From NCBI GenBank assembly GCA_017463425.1, contig JAFTPE010000026.1, positions 1 through 55,389 on the forward strand: a stretch of 55,389 bases of DNA, in the 5' to 3' direction. The stretch comes from Clostridia bacterium. Lineage in GTDB: Bacteria > Bacillota > Clostridia > Christensenellales > Borkfalkiaceae. Of the stretch, positions 36,082 to 45,109 are shown piece by piece. The notes below the pieces were generated by a model. The model was not told the DNA's origin. It worked only from the letters and a program-made list of their open reading frames with translations, and did not search any database. The position numbers and the translations under genes were made by a program. Numbering within the stretch: position 1 is the stretch's first letter; each line of letters starts with the position of its first letter.

Positions 36082-36108
36082 TGACGGCAGATTGTTCGTC
36101 TACCGTCA
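36082..36108 (-). terminator. terminator of the ftsA-ftsZ-lipoprotein unit
   Basis: TGACGGCAGA and TCTACCGTCA form a 10-bp stem with one mismatch and a 7-base loop, followed on the minus strand by seven T. It begins 45 bases past the lipoprotein stop. Confidence 0.85.
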
Positions 36109-36153
36109 AACGTAATTATAATATGTTGATAACGCTTTACAATCAAACGTTGG

Positions 36154-36552
36154 TTACTTTTTCAACGTTTCCATTTCAGCTTGCATTTGGGCAAGTTTGT
36201 TTTCCAGCTCGGCATTTTTTGCCTTTAACGCAGCAATTTCGGCTTGTAGATTGTCAATTTCCGTTTCCGTCGCCTCGCCTTTTTCCTTCAAATCCGTTAC
36301 CGTTGTTTCCAAATCCTCTATATATTCTTCCAATTCGGTTATCGTAGTTTCGAGCTCGGTGATATATTCGTCCAACTGTTCGTCCAACTCTTGAAGCGTT
36401 TTTATCGTTTGTTTAATCTCTTGTATTTGTTCGGTTACGTAATTGATTTTATCGCTTACGTATGCCGTCGTTGCCTCGCAGCCCGAACAAAAAACCGATA
36501 TGAAACCGCAAAGCAACAGCAACAACGCCGTCTTTTTAATCGTAAGTTTCAT
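36154..36552 (-). CDS. small coiled-coil lipoprotein of unknown function
   Basis: 132 aa. The N-terminus is a signal peptide with a lysine pair and a hydrophobic core (about 8-21), ending at a lipobox-like CSGC with Cys25 as the probable lipid site (the -3 residue Cys is unusual). From about 30 to the end the protein is one long acidic heptad-repeat coiled coil (LDEQLDEYITELETTITELE and similar). No known domain was recognised. AGGAGG precedes the ATG. It follows ftsZ by 22 bases and shares its promoter and terminator, so a role at the division site outside the membrane is plausible but unproven. It could also be a general cell-wall tether similar in form to Lpp. Confidence 0.82.
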   Translation of the reverse strand: MKLTIKKTALLLLLCGFISVFCSGCEATTAYVSDKINYVTEQIQEIKQTIKTLQELDEQLDEYITELETTITELEEYIEDLETTVTDLKEKGEATETEIDNLQAEIAALKAKNAELENKLAQMQAEMETLKK

Positions 36553-36574
36553 TATCCCCTCCTCAATTCTCGTG

Positions 36575-37969
36575 TTATTTATCCTCGGAGTTTCTTTTCA
36601 TAAAGAAATCCATAAATTTCGGACGGTGCTTTTTATCCGGCAAACTTTCTTCACGCAATGACGTGTCGGGAATCGGGTCATTGGGTTCAAACGTATCGTT
36701 TTGAGGATAATTTGCCGGCTGAACAGGCTGAGGATATTCGGGCGCAGGGTTACCGTAAGGATTGCCGTACGCCATAGTCTGTGCTTGCCCATACCCGTTT
36801 TCCTGCATACGGGGTTGCGCATAACCAAACGAAGGTTCGGCAGGCGTTTGCGACATTTTGTCGTTGTACGCATATTCAATTTTACGAGAAAGTTCCGTTG
36901 CCTGTTGTAATGAGGCGTAACGAGGATCTAATCCCGTTGAATTTTGCGTGTCGCTAAAACCTGTGGCGATAATAACGACTTCCACTTCGTCTGACATATT
37001 TTCATCTACGCACGCCCCAAAAATGACGTTTGCGGAATAATCGATTACCCCTCTTACGAGATTCGCCGCAACCATAACTTCTTCCAGCGACAAATCTTTA
37101 CCGCCGATTACGTTTAAAATAACCGAACTTGCTCCCTCTATCGTCGTATTGAGCAAAGGACTGCACACAGCGCAACGTACGGCGTCGGAAATTCTCTTTT
37201 CGCCTTTGGCTACGCCAATACCCATATGCGCGAGTCCTTTGCCTTTCAACGTGGTTTGAACGTCTGCAAAATCGAGATTGATAAGCGAAGGTTTCACAAT
37301 CAATTCCGCGATACCGCGAATACCTTGACGAAGCACTTCGTCAGACACTTTCAAAGCGTCTGCAAAAGACGTACCTTTGGGTACGACCTGTTGAATTTTA
37401 TCATTGGGAATGGTGATAATGGCGTCTACGTATTTGCTGAGTTCTTCAATACCCGACAATGCGTTGTCCATACGGCGTTTTGCCTCGAACATAAACGGCA
37501 ACGTTACCACGGCTACGGTAAGAATTTTCTTCTCTTTTGCGATTTTTGCGATTACGGGAGCTGCCCCCGTACCCGTACCACCGCCCATACCTGCCGTAAT
37601 AAACAGCAAATCCGTACCTTCAATCGCCTTTTCCAATTCGTTTTTATTTTCTTCTGCTGCTTGTTGACCAACGGCAGGGTTTGCGCCCGCGCCCAAGCCT
37701 TTCGTTAATTGTACGCCAATTTGTACACGACGATGCGCTTTAGAACGAGCAAGCGCTTGATTGTCCGTATTTACAACGATATATTCCGCGCTTTTTAAAC
37801 CAGATTCAATCAATCTATCTACGGCGTTATTACCTGCACCCCCAACACCTATAACCCTTATTTTAGCAATCCCAGAAGGTGTTTGCATCATTTCGGGCGA
37901 CGGCATACGCGTAGGCGTACCGTATCCGTATTCGCCGTATTTCTTTTCTTCCTCGTAATTTTCTACCAT
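36575..37969 (-). CDS. ftsZ: cell division GTPase FtsZ
   Basis: 464 aa, long for the family. FtsZ builds the cytoplasmic ring that directs septum synthesis. The GTPase core is standard: IRVIGVGGAGNNAVDRLI, VNTDNQAL, and GGGTGTGAAPVIAKIAKEKK (near 130). Both ends are unusual. About 33 residues rich in Glu, Tyr and Gly precede the core, where roughly 10 are common. The C-terminal linker is rich in Pro, Gln, Asn and Tyr, and the tail reads KHRPKFMDFFMKRN, not the usual D-I-P-x-F-L-R peptide that binds FtsA. The start overlaps the ftsA end by 7 bases, with GGAGG inside the last ftsA codons. Confidence 0.97.
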   Translation of the reverse strand: MVENYEEEKKYGEYGYGTPTRMPSPEMMQTPSGIAKIRVIGVGGAGNNAVDRLIESGLKSAEYIVVNTDNQALARSKAHRRVQIGVQLTKGLGAGANPAVGQQAAEENKNELEKAIEGTDLLFITAGMGGGTGTGAAPVIAKIAKEKKILTVAVVTLPFMFEAKRRMDNALSGIEELSKYVDAIITIPNDKIQQVVPKGTSFADALKVSDEVLRQGIRGIAELIVKPSLINLDFADVQTTLKGKGLAHMGIGVAKGEKRISDAVRCAVCSPLLNTTIEGASSVILNVIGGKDLSLEEVMVAANLVRGVIDYSANVIFGACVDENMSDEVEVVIIATGFSDTQNSTGLDPRYASLQQATELSRKIEYAYNDKMSQTPAEPSFGYAQPRMQENGYGQAQTMAYGNPYGNPAPEYPQPVQPANYPQNDTFEPNDPIPDTSLREESLPDKKHRPKFMDFFMKRNSEDK

Positions 37970-39156
37970 TTTCTTTTTCCTCCGAAATAATTAAAGATTT
38001 TATACAACCAGTTATGTTTTTCTCGTTCGGACAAAGCCGCGCTTAATAAGGATATCCTTGAAGAAAACGTCGGTTTGTCGTAATAAGGCAAATCAGGGAA
38101 AACAATTTCCGTCAATCGATTCAACCGTCTGGACACGTGTTCCGTAGCGCCTTTGACAAAAGCAATTCCCTCCCCAGTGATTCCAATGGGATTTACGGTC
38201 AAGCCCGTCGTTACTTTATCGTGATAATATTTACCGAAAAACCGTTCGACGTTTTCACACAAACCGTCTAACACGTATTTAATGATATCGTTAATCGTCT
38301 GAATCGGAAACGATACGTCCTCTTGCTCGTTTGTCCACATCAGTCGTTTATCCACCGTTCCGCCTGAAATATTCGCCGTTTTTAAAATTTCTTCGGCGAT
38401 ATCGTATTCGACGTTAAACTGCGTGGCGATCGCCGCCAAAATTTCCCCAACGCCACAATCGAACGTTTCTTCGTGTACGATTCCGTTCCCATATATTACG
38501 GAAATAGAAGTGGTTAAAAAGCCGATATCCAGTAAAAACGCGTAGCCTTCCCGTTTTTTTTGTGAGAATAAATATTCTGCCTGCGCTACGGTTGACGGAA
38601 TAAAATATATTTTTGAAAATCCCAAATCCGTCGCCAACGCTGCAATTTTTTCGTAAAATTCGTCCTTGACAAAATAATAACACAGCGCGCCTTTCAGCAT
38701 CGTCGTCGGCACGCCGTATAAATCGTTTGCGGTAAAATACTTTCGATTATCCCCCAACGTGAAATACATTGCCGAACGGCGAATACATTGACCTTGCGCA
38801 AGCAATTCGTTCAAACCGCTTTCGTACAACGTTTCTATATCCTGCGGAGAAATTTTGCGTTTCGAGGGATAGGAATTGGTATGTCCTTTGGTTAATATAG
38901 ACACGAATGCCGAGGGTACGCCGATATATACTTCGTCGATTGCCCCCTCGTAATTTTGCCTAACGGAAGTTACGGAAACGCTGACGGCGCGACGAAAGGA
39001 TTCCTCGTCAAAAAATCCGTCCGCAACGGAAAACCCTTCGTATTGTTCCGTGTGCGTTCCGCGGAATACAAACGTTTCGTTGACTCCTTTTGAACCCAAC
39101 AAAAAAGCGACCTCATTTGATCGTATATCTAAAATTGCGACGCTTTCGTTTCTCAT
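37963..39156 (-). CDS. ftsA: divergent FtsA, membrane anchor of FtsZ
   Basis: 397 aa. FtsA is an actin-like ATPase that tethers FtsZ to the membrane. The fold is recognisable from the phosphate loops, the SHS2-like insert region, and a C-terminal amphipathic helix (NWLYKIFNYFGGKRKW). The nucleotide loops depart from the family: phosphate 1 reads LDIRSNEV where LDIGTSKV is usual, and phosphate 2 reads LDIGFLTTS (Asp210 to Ser217) where DIGGGTTD is usual. ATP binding may be weakened. The identity is supported by position directly before ftsZ with overlapping ends, and by the promoter at 39204-39232. Confidence 0.88.
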   Translation of the reverse strand: MRNESVAILDIRSNEVAFLLGSKGVNETFVFRGTHTEQYEGFSVADGFFDEESFRRAVSVSVTSVRQNYEGAIDEVYIGVPSAFVSILTKGHTNSYPSKRKISPQDIETLYESGLNELLAQGQCIRRSAMYFTLGDNRKYFTANDLYGVPTTMLKGALCYYFVKDEFYEKIAALATDLGFSKIYFIPSTVAQAEYLFSQKKREGYAFLLDIGFLTTSISVIYGNGIVHEETFDCGVGEILAAIATQFNVEYDIAEEILKTANISGGTVDKRLMWTNEQEDVSFPIQTINDIIKYVLDGLCENVERFFGKYYHDKVTTGLTVNPIGITGEGIAFVKGATEHVSRRLNRLTEIVFPDLPYYDKPTFSSRISLLSAALSEREKHNWLYKIFNYFGGKRKW

Positions 39157-39203
39157 AAGTGTTTCGCTCCGTATTCCAACCGTATAAAATATTCCTTTAC
39201 ATT

Positions 39204-39232
39204 ATTATACTACATTTATTTTGAATTGTCAA
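39204..39232 (-). promoter_or_regulatory. consensus promoter of ftsA-ftsZ
   Basis: TTGACA (39227-39232) and TATAAT (39204-39209) on the minus strand with a 17-base spacer are a perfect match. It follows the ftsQ terminator, so ftsAZ expression is separated from the upstream cluster. Confidence 0.88.
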
Positions 39233-39248
39233 TAATCTGCAAACAAAA

Positions 39249-39272
39249 AAAACGCGCAAAACCACGCGTTTT
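39249..39272 (-). terminator. terminator of the mraZ-ftsQ unit
   Basis: AAAACGCG and CGCGTTTT form an 8-bp stem with an 8-base loop, followed on the minus strand by more T. It begins 61 bases beyond the ftsQ stop. Confidence 0.75.
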
Positions 39273-39332
39273 CTTTGATTTTTTACTGTTTTTATTTTTT
39301 TTGAATAAAGCATTGGAGCAACCGTTTGATAT

Positions 39333-40133
39333 TCAAGAAACGAATTCGTCATAATCGGAATACGTAATCAATACTTCTCCCCCTTTATCGGACACGGCAA
39401 TTCTACCCGTCAATCTTTCAAAATCCGACAAAGCAAGATATTTTTCAATCGCTTTTTGCGCTTTTTCTTCGGGCATTGACGCAGGATTTCTGACGTATAT
39501 TTTCACGCCCTCTCTCGTCGTAAGTTTAAGAATGGTTTCTTCTTCCGCCGACGCCTTACGAATCACTTCGATAAGCGTTATATTTCTCCGAATCCCATTC
39601 AACAATTTTGACGCTTGATTGCAAATGGTAAACAGCGAATGAACAACCCAATCCCCCGTAAGCGTTTTCCCTTCTTCCCCGTTTACGTTCAAACCTTGAA
39701 TCAACAAATTATCTTTTCCGTCGAAACGGTTGATATACGTTTCTCTAATCCCCAAAACAACGCCGTCTGCGCCAAGGATATAATACAAATTTTGTTGTTC
39801 CAAAACAGGCACGGCGTACATCTCTGCATCCTCTTTGATCTCAATAATCAGTCGATTCGGACCCGCCTTTTTAAACGCCGTCAACCGAAAATAGGGATAT
39901 TCTTTTACAAGAGTTTCAGCTTTTTTACTGTCGCAAGAAAAATAACTGTCTTTATCATACGCTTTTAACAGACGCTCTTCCAATTCTTTTGATTCTGTTT
40001 TTGCGATTTCGGAAACGACCAATGAATTCAACGTGATTTCATCAATTCTATACACCGAAGTAATGCCGAGCATCATCACTGAAACGAATATAATCGACGT
40101 CAAAACGATTACTAAAATTTTCTTCTTGCGCAT
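39333..40133 (-). CDS. ftsQ: FtsQ/DivIB-like cell division protein
   Basis: 266 aa. FtsQ/DivIB is a single-pass membrane protein that joins FtsL and FtsB/DivIC in the divisome. There is a basic start (MRKKK), one membrane segment (about 6-27), a POTRA-like domain (RIDEITLNSLVV to about 100, with YPYFRLTAFKKAGPNRLIIEI) and a beta domain. Sequence identity with known FtsQ is low, as is common; the assignment rests on layout and on position between murA and ftsA. AGAGGAAAG precedes the ATG. Confidence 0.85.
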   Translation of the reverse strand: MRKKKILVIVLTSIIFVSVMMLGITSVYRIDEITLNSLVVSEIAKTESKELEERLLKAYDKDSYFSCDSKKAETLVKEYPYFRLTAFKKAGPNRLIIEIKEDAEMYAVPVLEQQNLYYILGADGVVLGIRETYINRFDGKDNLLIQGLNVNGEEGKTLTGDWVVHSLFTICNQASKLLNGIRRNITLIEVIRKASAEEETILKLTTREGVKIYVRNPASMPEEKAQKAIEKYLALSDFERLTGRIAVSDKGGEVLITYSDYDEFVS

Positions 40134-40184
40134 TCTTCTTTCCTCTTTTGTTAGTTTGAACTTTTATATTTTTTCTATCCGTAG

Positions 40185-41441
40185 TTATACGCGTATACGC
40201 CGAATTTTTGCGCCCAACTTTTTCAGTTTTCCCTCAAAGTCGGCGTACCCTCTATCGATATGGGATAAATCAAGCACGGAACTTTGCCCCTCCGCTTTTA
40301 ACGCCGCCACGACAAGCGCCGCGCCGCCGCGTAAATCGCTGGCTGTAACGCACGCGCCGTGCAATTTTTCTACACCGCGTATAAGCGCCGTCCGACCTCG
40401 CACGGTAATGTCTGCGCCCATACGTTTTAATTCCGCAGCGTAACGATAACGGGTTTCAAACAAATTTTCCACTATAAGCGTCGTACCTTTCGTCGTTGTA
40501 CAAAGCGCGGAATACTGCGCCTGCATATCGGTAGGAAACCCAGGGAAAGGCATTGTTTCTACCAAATCCACCGATTTCAGCTTTCCGTTGCTGTATAATA
40601 TTATTTTATCATTTTTTATATGTATTTTGCAACCATTTTCACGCAATTTATGCAAAAGAGCCGCAATATTTTCGGGCGGCACACCCTCCGTTTGAATTTC
40701 TCCGCCGCACGACGCCGTCGCGATAAGATACGTTCCGACCTCGATTCTATCCCCAATAGGGGTATAATCCACTCCGTGCAAACGTTTCACACCGCGAATC
40801 ACTACCGTACTGCCGCCCGCGCCACGCACGTCTGCGCCCATTGCGTTGAGAAAGTTTTGCAAATCCAAAATTTCGGGTTCTTTGGCGGCGTTGCGAATCA
40901 CCGTCATTCCCTCCGCTTTCACTGCTGCAAGAATAATATTTTCCGTTGCGCCCACGCTAGGAAAATCGAGCAAAATTTCCGCGCCTGTCAATTTATCTGC
41001 TTTACAATCGATATATCCGTCTTTCTCAACGATTTCCACCCCCAAACGTTTTAACCCTGAAAGATGCAAATCAATGGGGCGAAGTCCAATATCACAACCG
41101 CCTGGATAAGAAATTTTTGCGCGGTGAAAACGCGTCAGCACCGAGCCGAGCATAAAAACGGAAGAACGCAGCTCTTTCGTGAGCCGCGTGGGAATTTCGT
41201 GGGAAACCGCATTGGAACTGTCGATAATCGCGCAATGAGTTTGTCGTCGTATTTTACAACCGACCTCGCTTAATATGCGTAACATATTTTCCACGTCGTT
41301 GATGATTGGCACGCCGCGTATTTTCACTTGTTCATCGGTTAAAACAGCCGCAGCAAGCAATGGAAGAACGGTGTTTTTTGCGCTTTGCGCCACCACCTTT
41401 CCGTATAATTTTTCACCGCCGTCTATAATAAATTTATCCAT
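40185..41441 (-). CDS. murA: UDP-N-acetylglucosamine 1-carboxyvinyltransferase
   Basis: 418 aa. MurA makes the first committed step of peptidoglycan synthesis, from UDP-GlcNAc and phosphoenolpyruvate, and is the target of fosfomycin. Lys22-Asn23 (AKNTVLP) and Cys116 in PGGCDIGLRPIDLHL are the expected active-site residues. Cys is present rather than the Asp of fosfomycin-resistant forms. The closing loop (GYADFEGKLKKLGAKIRR) is present. It lies 20 bases after ftsW and 51 before ftsQ. Many Bacillota have two murA genes; a second copy would be elsewhere. Confidence 0.97.
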   Translation of the reverse strand: MDKFIIDGGEKLYGKVVAQSAKNTVLPLLAAAVLTDEQVKIRGVPIINDVENMLRILSEVGCKIRRQTHCAIIDSSNAVSHEIPTRLTKELRSSVFMLGSVLTRFHRAKISYPGGCDIGLRPIDLHLSGLKRLGVEIVEKDGYIDCKADKLTGAEILLDFPSVGATENIILAAVKAEGMTVIRNAAKEPEILDLQNFLNAMGADVRGAGGSTVVIRGVKRLHGVDYTPIGDRIEVGTYLIATASCGGEIQTEGVPPENIAALLHKLRENGCKIHIKNDKIILYSNGKLKSVDLVETMPFPGFPTDMQAQYSALCTTTKGTTLIVENLFETRYRYAAELKRMGADITVRGRTALIRGVEKLHGACVTASDLRGGAALVVAALKAEGQSSVLDLSHIDRGYADFEGKLKKLGAKIRRIRV

Positions 41442-41461
41442 ACGCTAAAGCTCCTTATGCT

Positions 41462-42622
41462 TTATTGTATGAAAAATCGATTGCGTTTTGTTCGTACCTT
41501 CTCGTTACCCTTTTTCTTCATATTATTTCGCGCGGAAACGGAATACAACACACCCATAGACGCCATTGTTATAATTAAAGAAGTATTTCCCGAACTAATC
41601 AACGGCAAAGGCAATCCCGTCGGCGGGATACTGCCGCTGACGACCAAGGCGTTGATTACCGTTTGAATTCCATACACCAAAGTAATCCCTGCCGCCAATA
41701 AAAACGAGAAAAAATCGTCAGCCGACGCGGCTGTTTTTATTCCTCTAAAAATGAGAAAAGCGCTGATAGAAAACAACATAAAAATACCTAAAAAACCCAA
41801 TTCTTCCCCTATGATAGAAAGAATAAAATCGCTTTCTGCAAAAGGTAAAAACCGATATTTTTGCCTTGATTTAAAAAGCCCCGCGCCAAACCAACCGCCA
41901 TTGCCAAGCGCGTAAAGCGATTGAATCAGTTGATACCCTTCTCCTCGCGGATTTTCCCAAGGGTCAAGAAATGCGCTTAATCTTGACAAACGATACGGCT
42001 CGGCGATTATTAAAACGGGAACGGCAAGTAATACGGGAATAAAAATCCAAAGAAAATGTTTCATCTTCATTCCACCTAAAAACAACATAGCCAGCATCAA
42101 CAAGCCCACGCACATAGTAACCGACATATTTGGTTCGATAATAATCAGCAAACATATAACGCCGCCTGCAATCAACACGGGCAATACGCCTTTAAACGTA
42201 CGGATTTTTTCCATATTTTCCGACATATACGCCGAAGAAAAAATGACGAAACCATATTTCGCCAATTCGGAAGGCTGTATCGTAACCCCGCCGATTCCAA
42301 TCCATCGCGTCGCGCCGTAATTGGTTTTCCCAAGCCCTGGCACAAACACCAATCCAAGCAAAATAATGGGAACAACCAACGCTATCCAACGCGCTTTTTT
42401 ACCTATCAATTTTTGATAATCTAACCGTCCGCAAAACAACATTGCCGCCACACCAAACACGAAACCAATCGCCTGCTTTTTTACAAAATACCATTCGTCG
42501 CCGTATTGCGTTTGCGCGACGTAACGGCTGGCAGAATATACCGCCAGCACGCCAAAAGCTGCCAAAAACGCCGTTAAAATTAGAATCGAAACGTCGCCGT
42601 ATACCTTATTCGTTCTCCTCAT
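41462..42622 (-). CDS. ftsW: lipid II polymerase FtsW (SEDS family)
   Basis: 386 aa from the ATG at 42620-42622; the longer open frame upstream is murD read in another frame. SEDS proteins are membrane glycan polymerases working with a class B PBP. About ten membrane segments are visible. Family marks include the FVPGLGKTNYGATRWIGIGG loop and QPSELAKYGF, YQLIQSLYALGNGG (with the usual essential loop), FILSIIGEELGFLG, and TGLPLPLISSGNTS. The start overlaps the murD end by 17 bases; GAGTGGAT is a weak ribosome binding site, so translational coupling is likely. SpoVE, RodA and FtsW are close relatives; the dcw location favours FtsW. Confidence 0.94.
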   Translation of the reverse strand: MRRTNKVYGDVSILILTAFLAAFGVLAVYSASRYVAQTQYGDEWYFVKKQAIGFVFGVAAMLFCGRLDYQKLIGKKARWIALVVPIILLGLVFVPGLGKTNYGATRWIGIGGVTIQPSELAKYGFVIFSSAYMSENMEKIRTFKGVLPVLIAGGVICLLIIIEPNMSVTMCVGLLMLAMLFLGGMKMKHFLWIFIPVLLAVPVLIIAEPYRLSRLSAFLDPWENPRGEGYQLIQSLYALGNGGWFGAGLFKSRQKYRFLPFAESDFILSIIGEELGFLGIFMLFSISAFLIFRGIKTAASADDFFSFLLAAGITLVYGIQTVINALVVSGSIPPTGLPLPLISSGNTSLIITMASMGVLYSVSARNNMKKKGNEKVRTKRNRFFIQ

Positions 42623-44111
42623 ATCCACTCGCGAGGACGCGGTTTTCTGCGGTTGAGGTATCAAAAACTCGGTTAGCGATTTGTTCGTCAACATACTCGG
42701 ATTCGCCTTCGTTTGGCTCGTATTCCGCGTCATCTTCGGTGGATTTATTTGTTTCTTCCAAAGTATACGCTCCTTTAAACGAACGGACGATTTCAACAAA
42801 TTTATCACCCCTTTCTTCATAACTTGCAAACTCGTCAAAGCTCGCGCTGGCAGGACTTAACAGTACCGTTTGCCCGTTTTCGGCTTTTAACGCCGCTACC
42901 CGAACGGCAAATTCAAACCCTTCGCAAACGGTAATTTTATCAAAGCCACATTCCCTCGCGCTCTTTAACAAGGAAAAGCGATTTTCCCCGTATAAAACGG
43001 CATGGACGATTTTTGTTTTGGATAACGCGGAAAACAGCGGGTTATAATTATATCCTTTATTTTTCCCACCCAGCAACAGTATTGTTTCCGTTTTCATACA
43101 ACCTATCGCCTTTAAGGTTGCGTCTACGTTCGTACCTTTGGAATCGTCTATATACGTAACGCCGTCTACTTCGTCCACTTTTTCTATACGGTGTTTCACT
43201 CCTTTAAACTCTGTTAAAGCAGCTACGATATCCGCTGTTTTTATCCCCAAAATCTTTGCCGCCGCAATCACGGCAAGGGCGTTTTGTACGTTATGTAATC
43301 CACCGATAGGCAAGTCGTCCTTTGAAATAATTTTTTCTCTGCCGAAATACAAATCTCCGTTTTCGTAAAATGCGCCGTTGATTCGTTCCCGAACGGAAAA
43401 AAACACAATTTTTGCCTTGGTTTTTTCCGCAAAGCCTCGAACGATAGAATCGTCGTAATTCAACACCGCAAATTCCGCCTCCGAGCTGTTTCTCAAGAGT
43501 TTTGCTTTTAGAAAAATATAATTTTCCATATTGTAATGCCGATTCAAATGGTCTTCGCTGATATTGAGAACGATGGCTACGTGCGGACAAAGAGAATTGA
43601 GGGTTTCCAACTGAAAACTCGATATTTCCGCAACGGCAATCGAATTTTTTTCCGTTTCGCAAAAATCAATCATAGGCGTTCCGATATTCCCACACGAATT
43701 TGCCAAAATTCCGCCCTTGTTTAACACGTCTGTCAACATAGAAACCGTCGTAGTTTTCCCATTCGTACCCGTAATCGCAACCACAGGACAACGCATATAT
43801 CTTGCCGCCAATTCCGTTTCACCTACGACAGCCTTTTTCCCTCTTTTAAACGCAATAGCCAACGGATGATCAATCGGAATCCCTGGGCTTAACACCAAAA
43901 CGTCGCAACGTTCGTGCACGGTTGCAAGATCTTCTTTTTTCATTCGTTTTGCGCCGCGTTTTTCTAACAACTCGGCGATTTGTTCTACTCGCTCCCCTGT
44001 TAAATCGTCATAGATAAACACCGTTGCGTTACGCGCAAGCAAAAATTCCGCAGCCGCGCGACCTGAACGAGATAACCCCAACACCAAAAATATCTGATTT
44101 GAAAGATACAT
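42606..44111 (-). CDS. murD: UDP-N-acetylmuramoyl-L-alanine-D-glutamate ligase with acidic tail
   Basis: 501 aa from the ATG at 44109-44111, behind GGAGGAG. MurD adds D-glutamate to UDP-MurNAc-L-Ala. It has LVLGLSRSGRAAAEFL at the start, AITGTNGKTTTVSML (P-loop), EISSFQLETL, and IDDSKGTNVDATL. The enzyme proper ends near residue 445 (DKFVEIVRSFK). About 50 further residues, mostly Glu, Asp, Asn and Ser, form an acidic tail not usual in MurD, which is normally about 450 aa. The tail carries the ftsW start in another frame. Confidence 0.96.
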   Translation of the reverse strand: MYLSNQIFLVLGLSRSGRAAAEFLLARNATVFIYDDLTGERVEQIAELLEKRGAKRMKKEDLATVHERCDVLVLSPGIPIDHPLAIAFKRGKKAVVGETELAARYMRCPVVAITGTNGKTTTVSMLTDVLNKGGILANSCGNIGTPMIDFCETEKNSIAVAEISSFQLETLNSLCPHVAIVLNISEDHLNRHYNMENYIFLKAKLLRNSSEAEFAVLNYDDSIVRGFAEKTKAKIVFFSVRERINGAFYENGDLYFGREKIISKDDLPIGGLHNVQNALAVIAAAKILGIKTADIVAALTEFKGVKHRIEKVDEVDGVTYIDDSKGTNVDATLKAIGCMKTETILLLGGKNKGYNYNPLFSALSKTKIVHAVLYGENRFSLLKSARECGFDKITVCEGFEFAVRVAALKAENGQTVLLSPASASFDEFASYEERGDKFVEIVRSFKGAYTLEETNKSTEDDAEYEPNEGESEYVDEQIANRVFDTSTAENRVLASGYEENE

Positions 44112-44132
44112 ACTCTCCTCCAATTTTTATTA

Positions 44133-45086
44133 TTATACAACAGTTAACACACACACTGCGCCCAAAACACAACTAACGAGAAAATATGCGTACGATATTT
44201 TGCTTTCTGAATATCCTTTTTCCTGAAAATGATGATGGATAGGCGACATTAAAAATATTCGTTTCCCTCCCGTCGCTTTATAATACGCCACTTGTATTAT
44301 AACGGACACGACGGAAAATACGAACGGTAAGCCAATAACGGCAATATACAAGGCGTTTCCCGTAAAAATACCTATACTTGCGGCAAAACCGCCAAGCGCT
44401 AACGAACCCGTATCGCCCATAAAAACAGAGGCAGGAGATATATTAAATAATAAATACGCAAGCAATGCGCCAACCAAAGAAAATGCCAGCACAGAGAATC
44501 CGTTTTCGCCTTTTTGCAATGCAATCAGTATCCCAATAAAAAGAAAAAAAGGTACGCTCACCCCTGCTGCCAAACCGTCCAAGCCGTCCGTAAGATTGAC
44601 CGCATTTACCGTAGCCACAAACACAAAAACGGACAACGGTAAAATCCAAAAACCGATATCAACGGAAGCGCAAAAAAAAGGCAAATATAACGTCGTCGTA
44701 TCCGCGCGTAAACAATATACGCCGGCAAAAATAGCCACCAATACCTGAAAAAATAATTTTTGCCAAGCCTTTAAGCCCAAATTCTTCTTGTGCTTTTTTT
44801 TCAATAAATCGTCCATAATCCCAATAATCATATAGAAAAGTCCGATTACGATTGTCAATATTATTTGAGTTTTTGCCTGTGGAATAAAAAGAGCTGCGGA
44901 AAAAATAGCGGCTGCAATGAAAGCAATTCCGCCCATAGTCGGCGTGCCGCTTTTTTTGCTGTGTTCTTTTACGTATACGAGAATGTTTTGACCTGCCCCC
45001 ATCTTCCGCAAAACGGCAATCAGCAGCGGACAAAAAGCGCAAGAAAGCGCAAATGCCGTCAATGCAGACGCAATATACAATTTCAT
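44133..45086 (-). CDS. mraY: phospho-N-acetylmuramoyl-pentapeptide transferase
   Basis: 317 aa from the ATG at 45084-45086, with GAGGAGG upstream; the frame open before it is basic nonsense overlapping murE. MraY is a polytopic membrane enzyme that makes lipid I. It has about ten hydrophobic segments. Active-site marks are IGIMDDLLKK (Asp-Asp), NAVNLTDGLDGLA, and PIHHHFQEKG near the C-terminus, with SGTPTMGG early. murF, which normally stands between murE and mraY, is absent; the gap is 23 bases. Confidence 0.97.
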   Translation of the reverse strand: MKLYIASALTAFALSCAFCPLLIAVLRKMGAGQNILVYVKEHSKKSGTPTMGGIAFIAAAIFSAALFIPQAKTQIILTIVIGLFYMIIGIMDDLLKKKHKKNLGLKAWQKLFFQVLVAIFAGVYCLRADTTTLYLPFFCASVDIGFWILPLSVFVFVATVNAVNLTDGLDGLAAGVSVPFFLFIGILIALQKGENGFSVLAFSLVGALLAYLLFNISPASVFMGDTGSLALGGFAASIGIFTGNALYIAVIGLPFVFSVVSVIIQVAYYKATGGKRIFLMSPIHHHFQEKGYSESKISYAYFLVSCVLGAVCVLTVV

Positions 45087-45109
45087 ACGCTCCTCCTCTT
45101 TTTTACCTT

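Noticed and set aside
42623-42838. Longer ftsW with a 72-residue soluble N-terminus
   Set aside because: The extra residues are murD read in another frame; FtsW homology and the membrane part begin right after the ATG at 42622.
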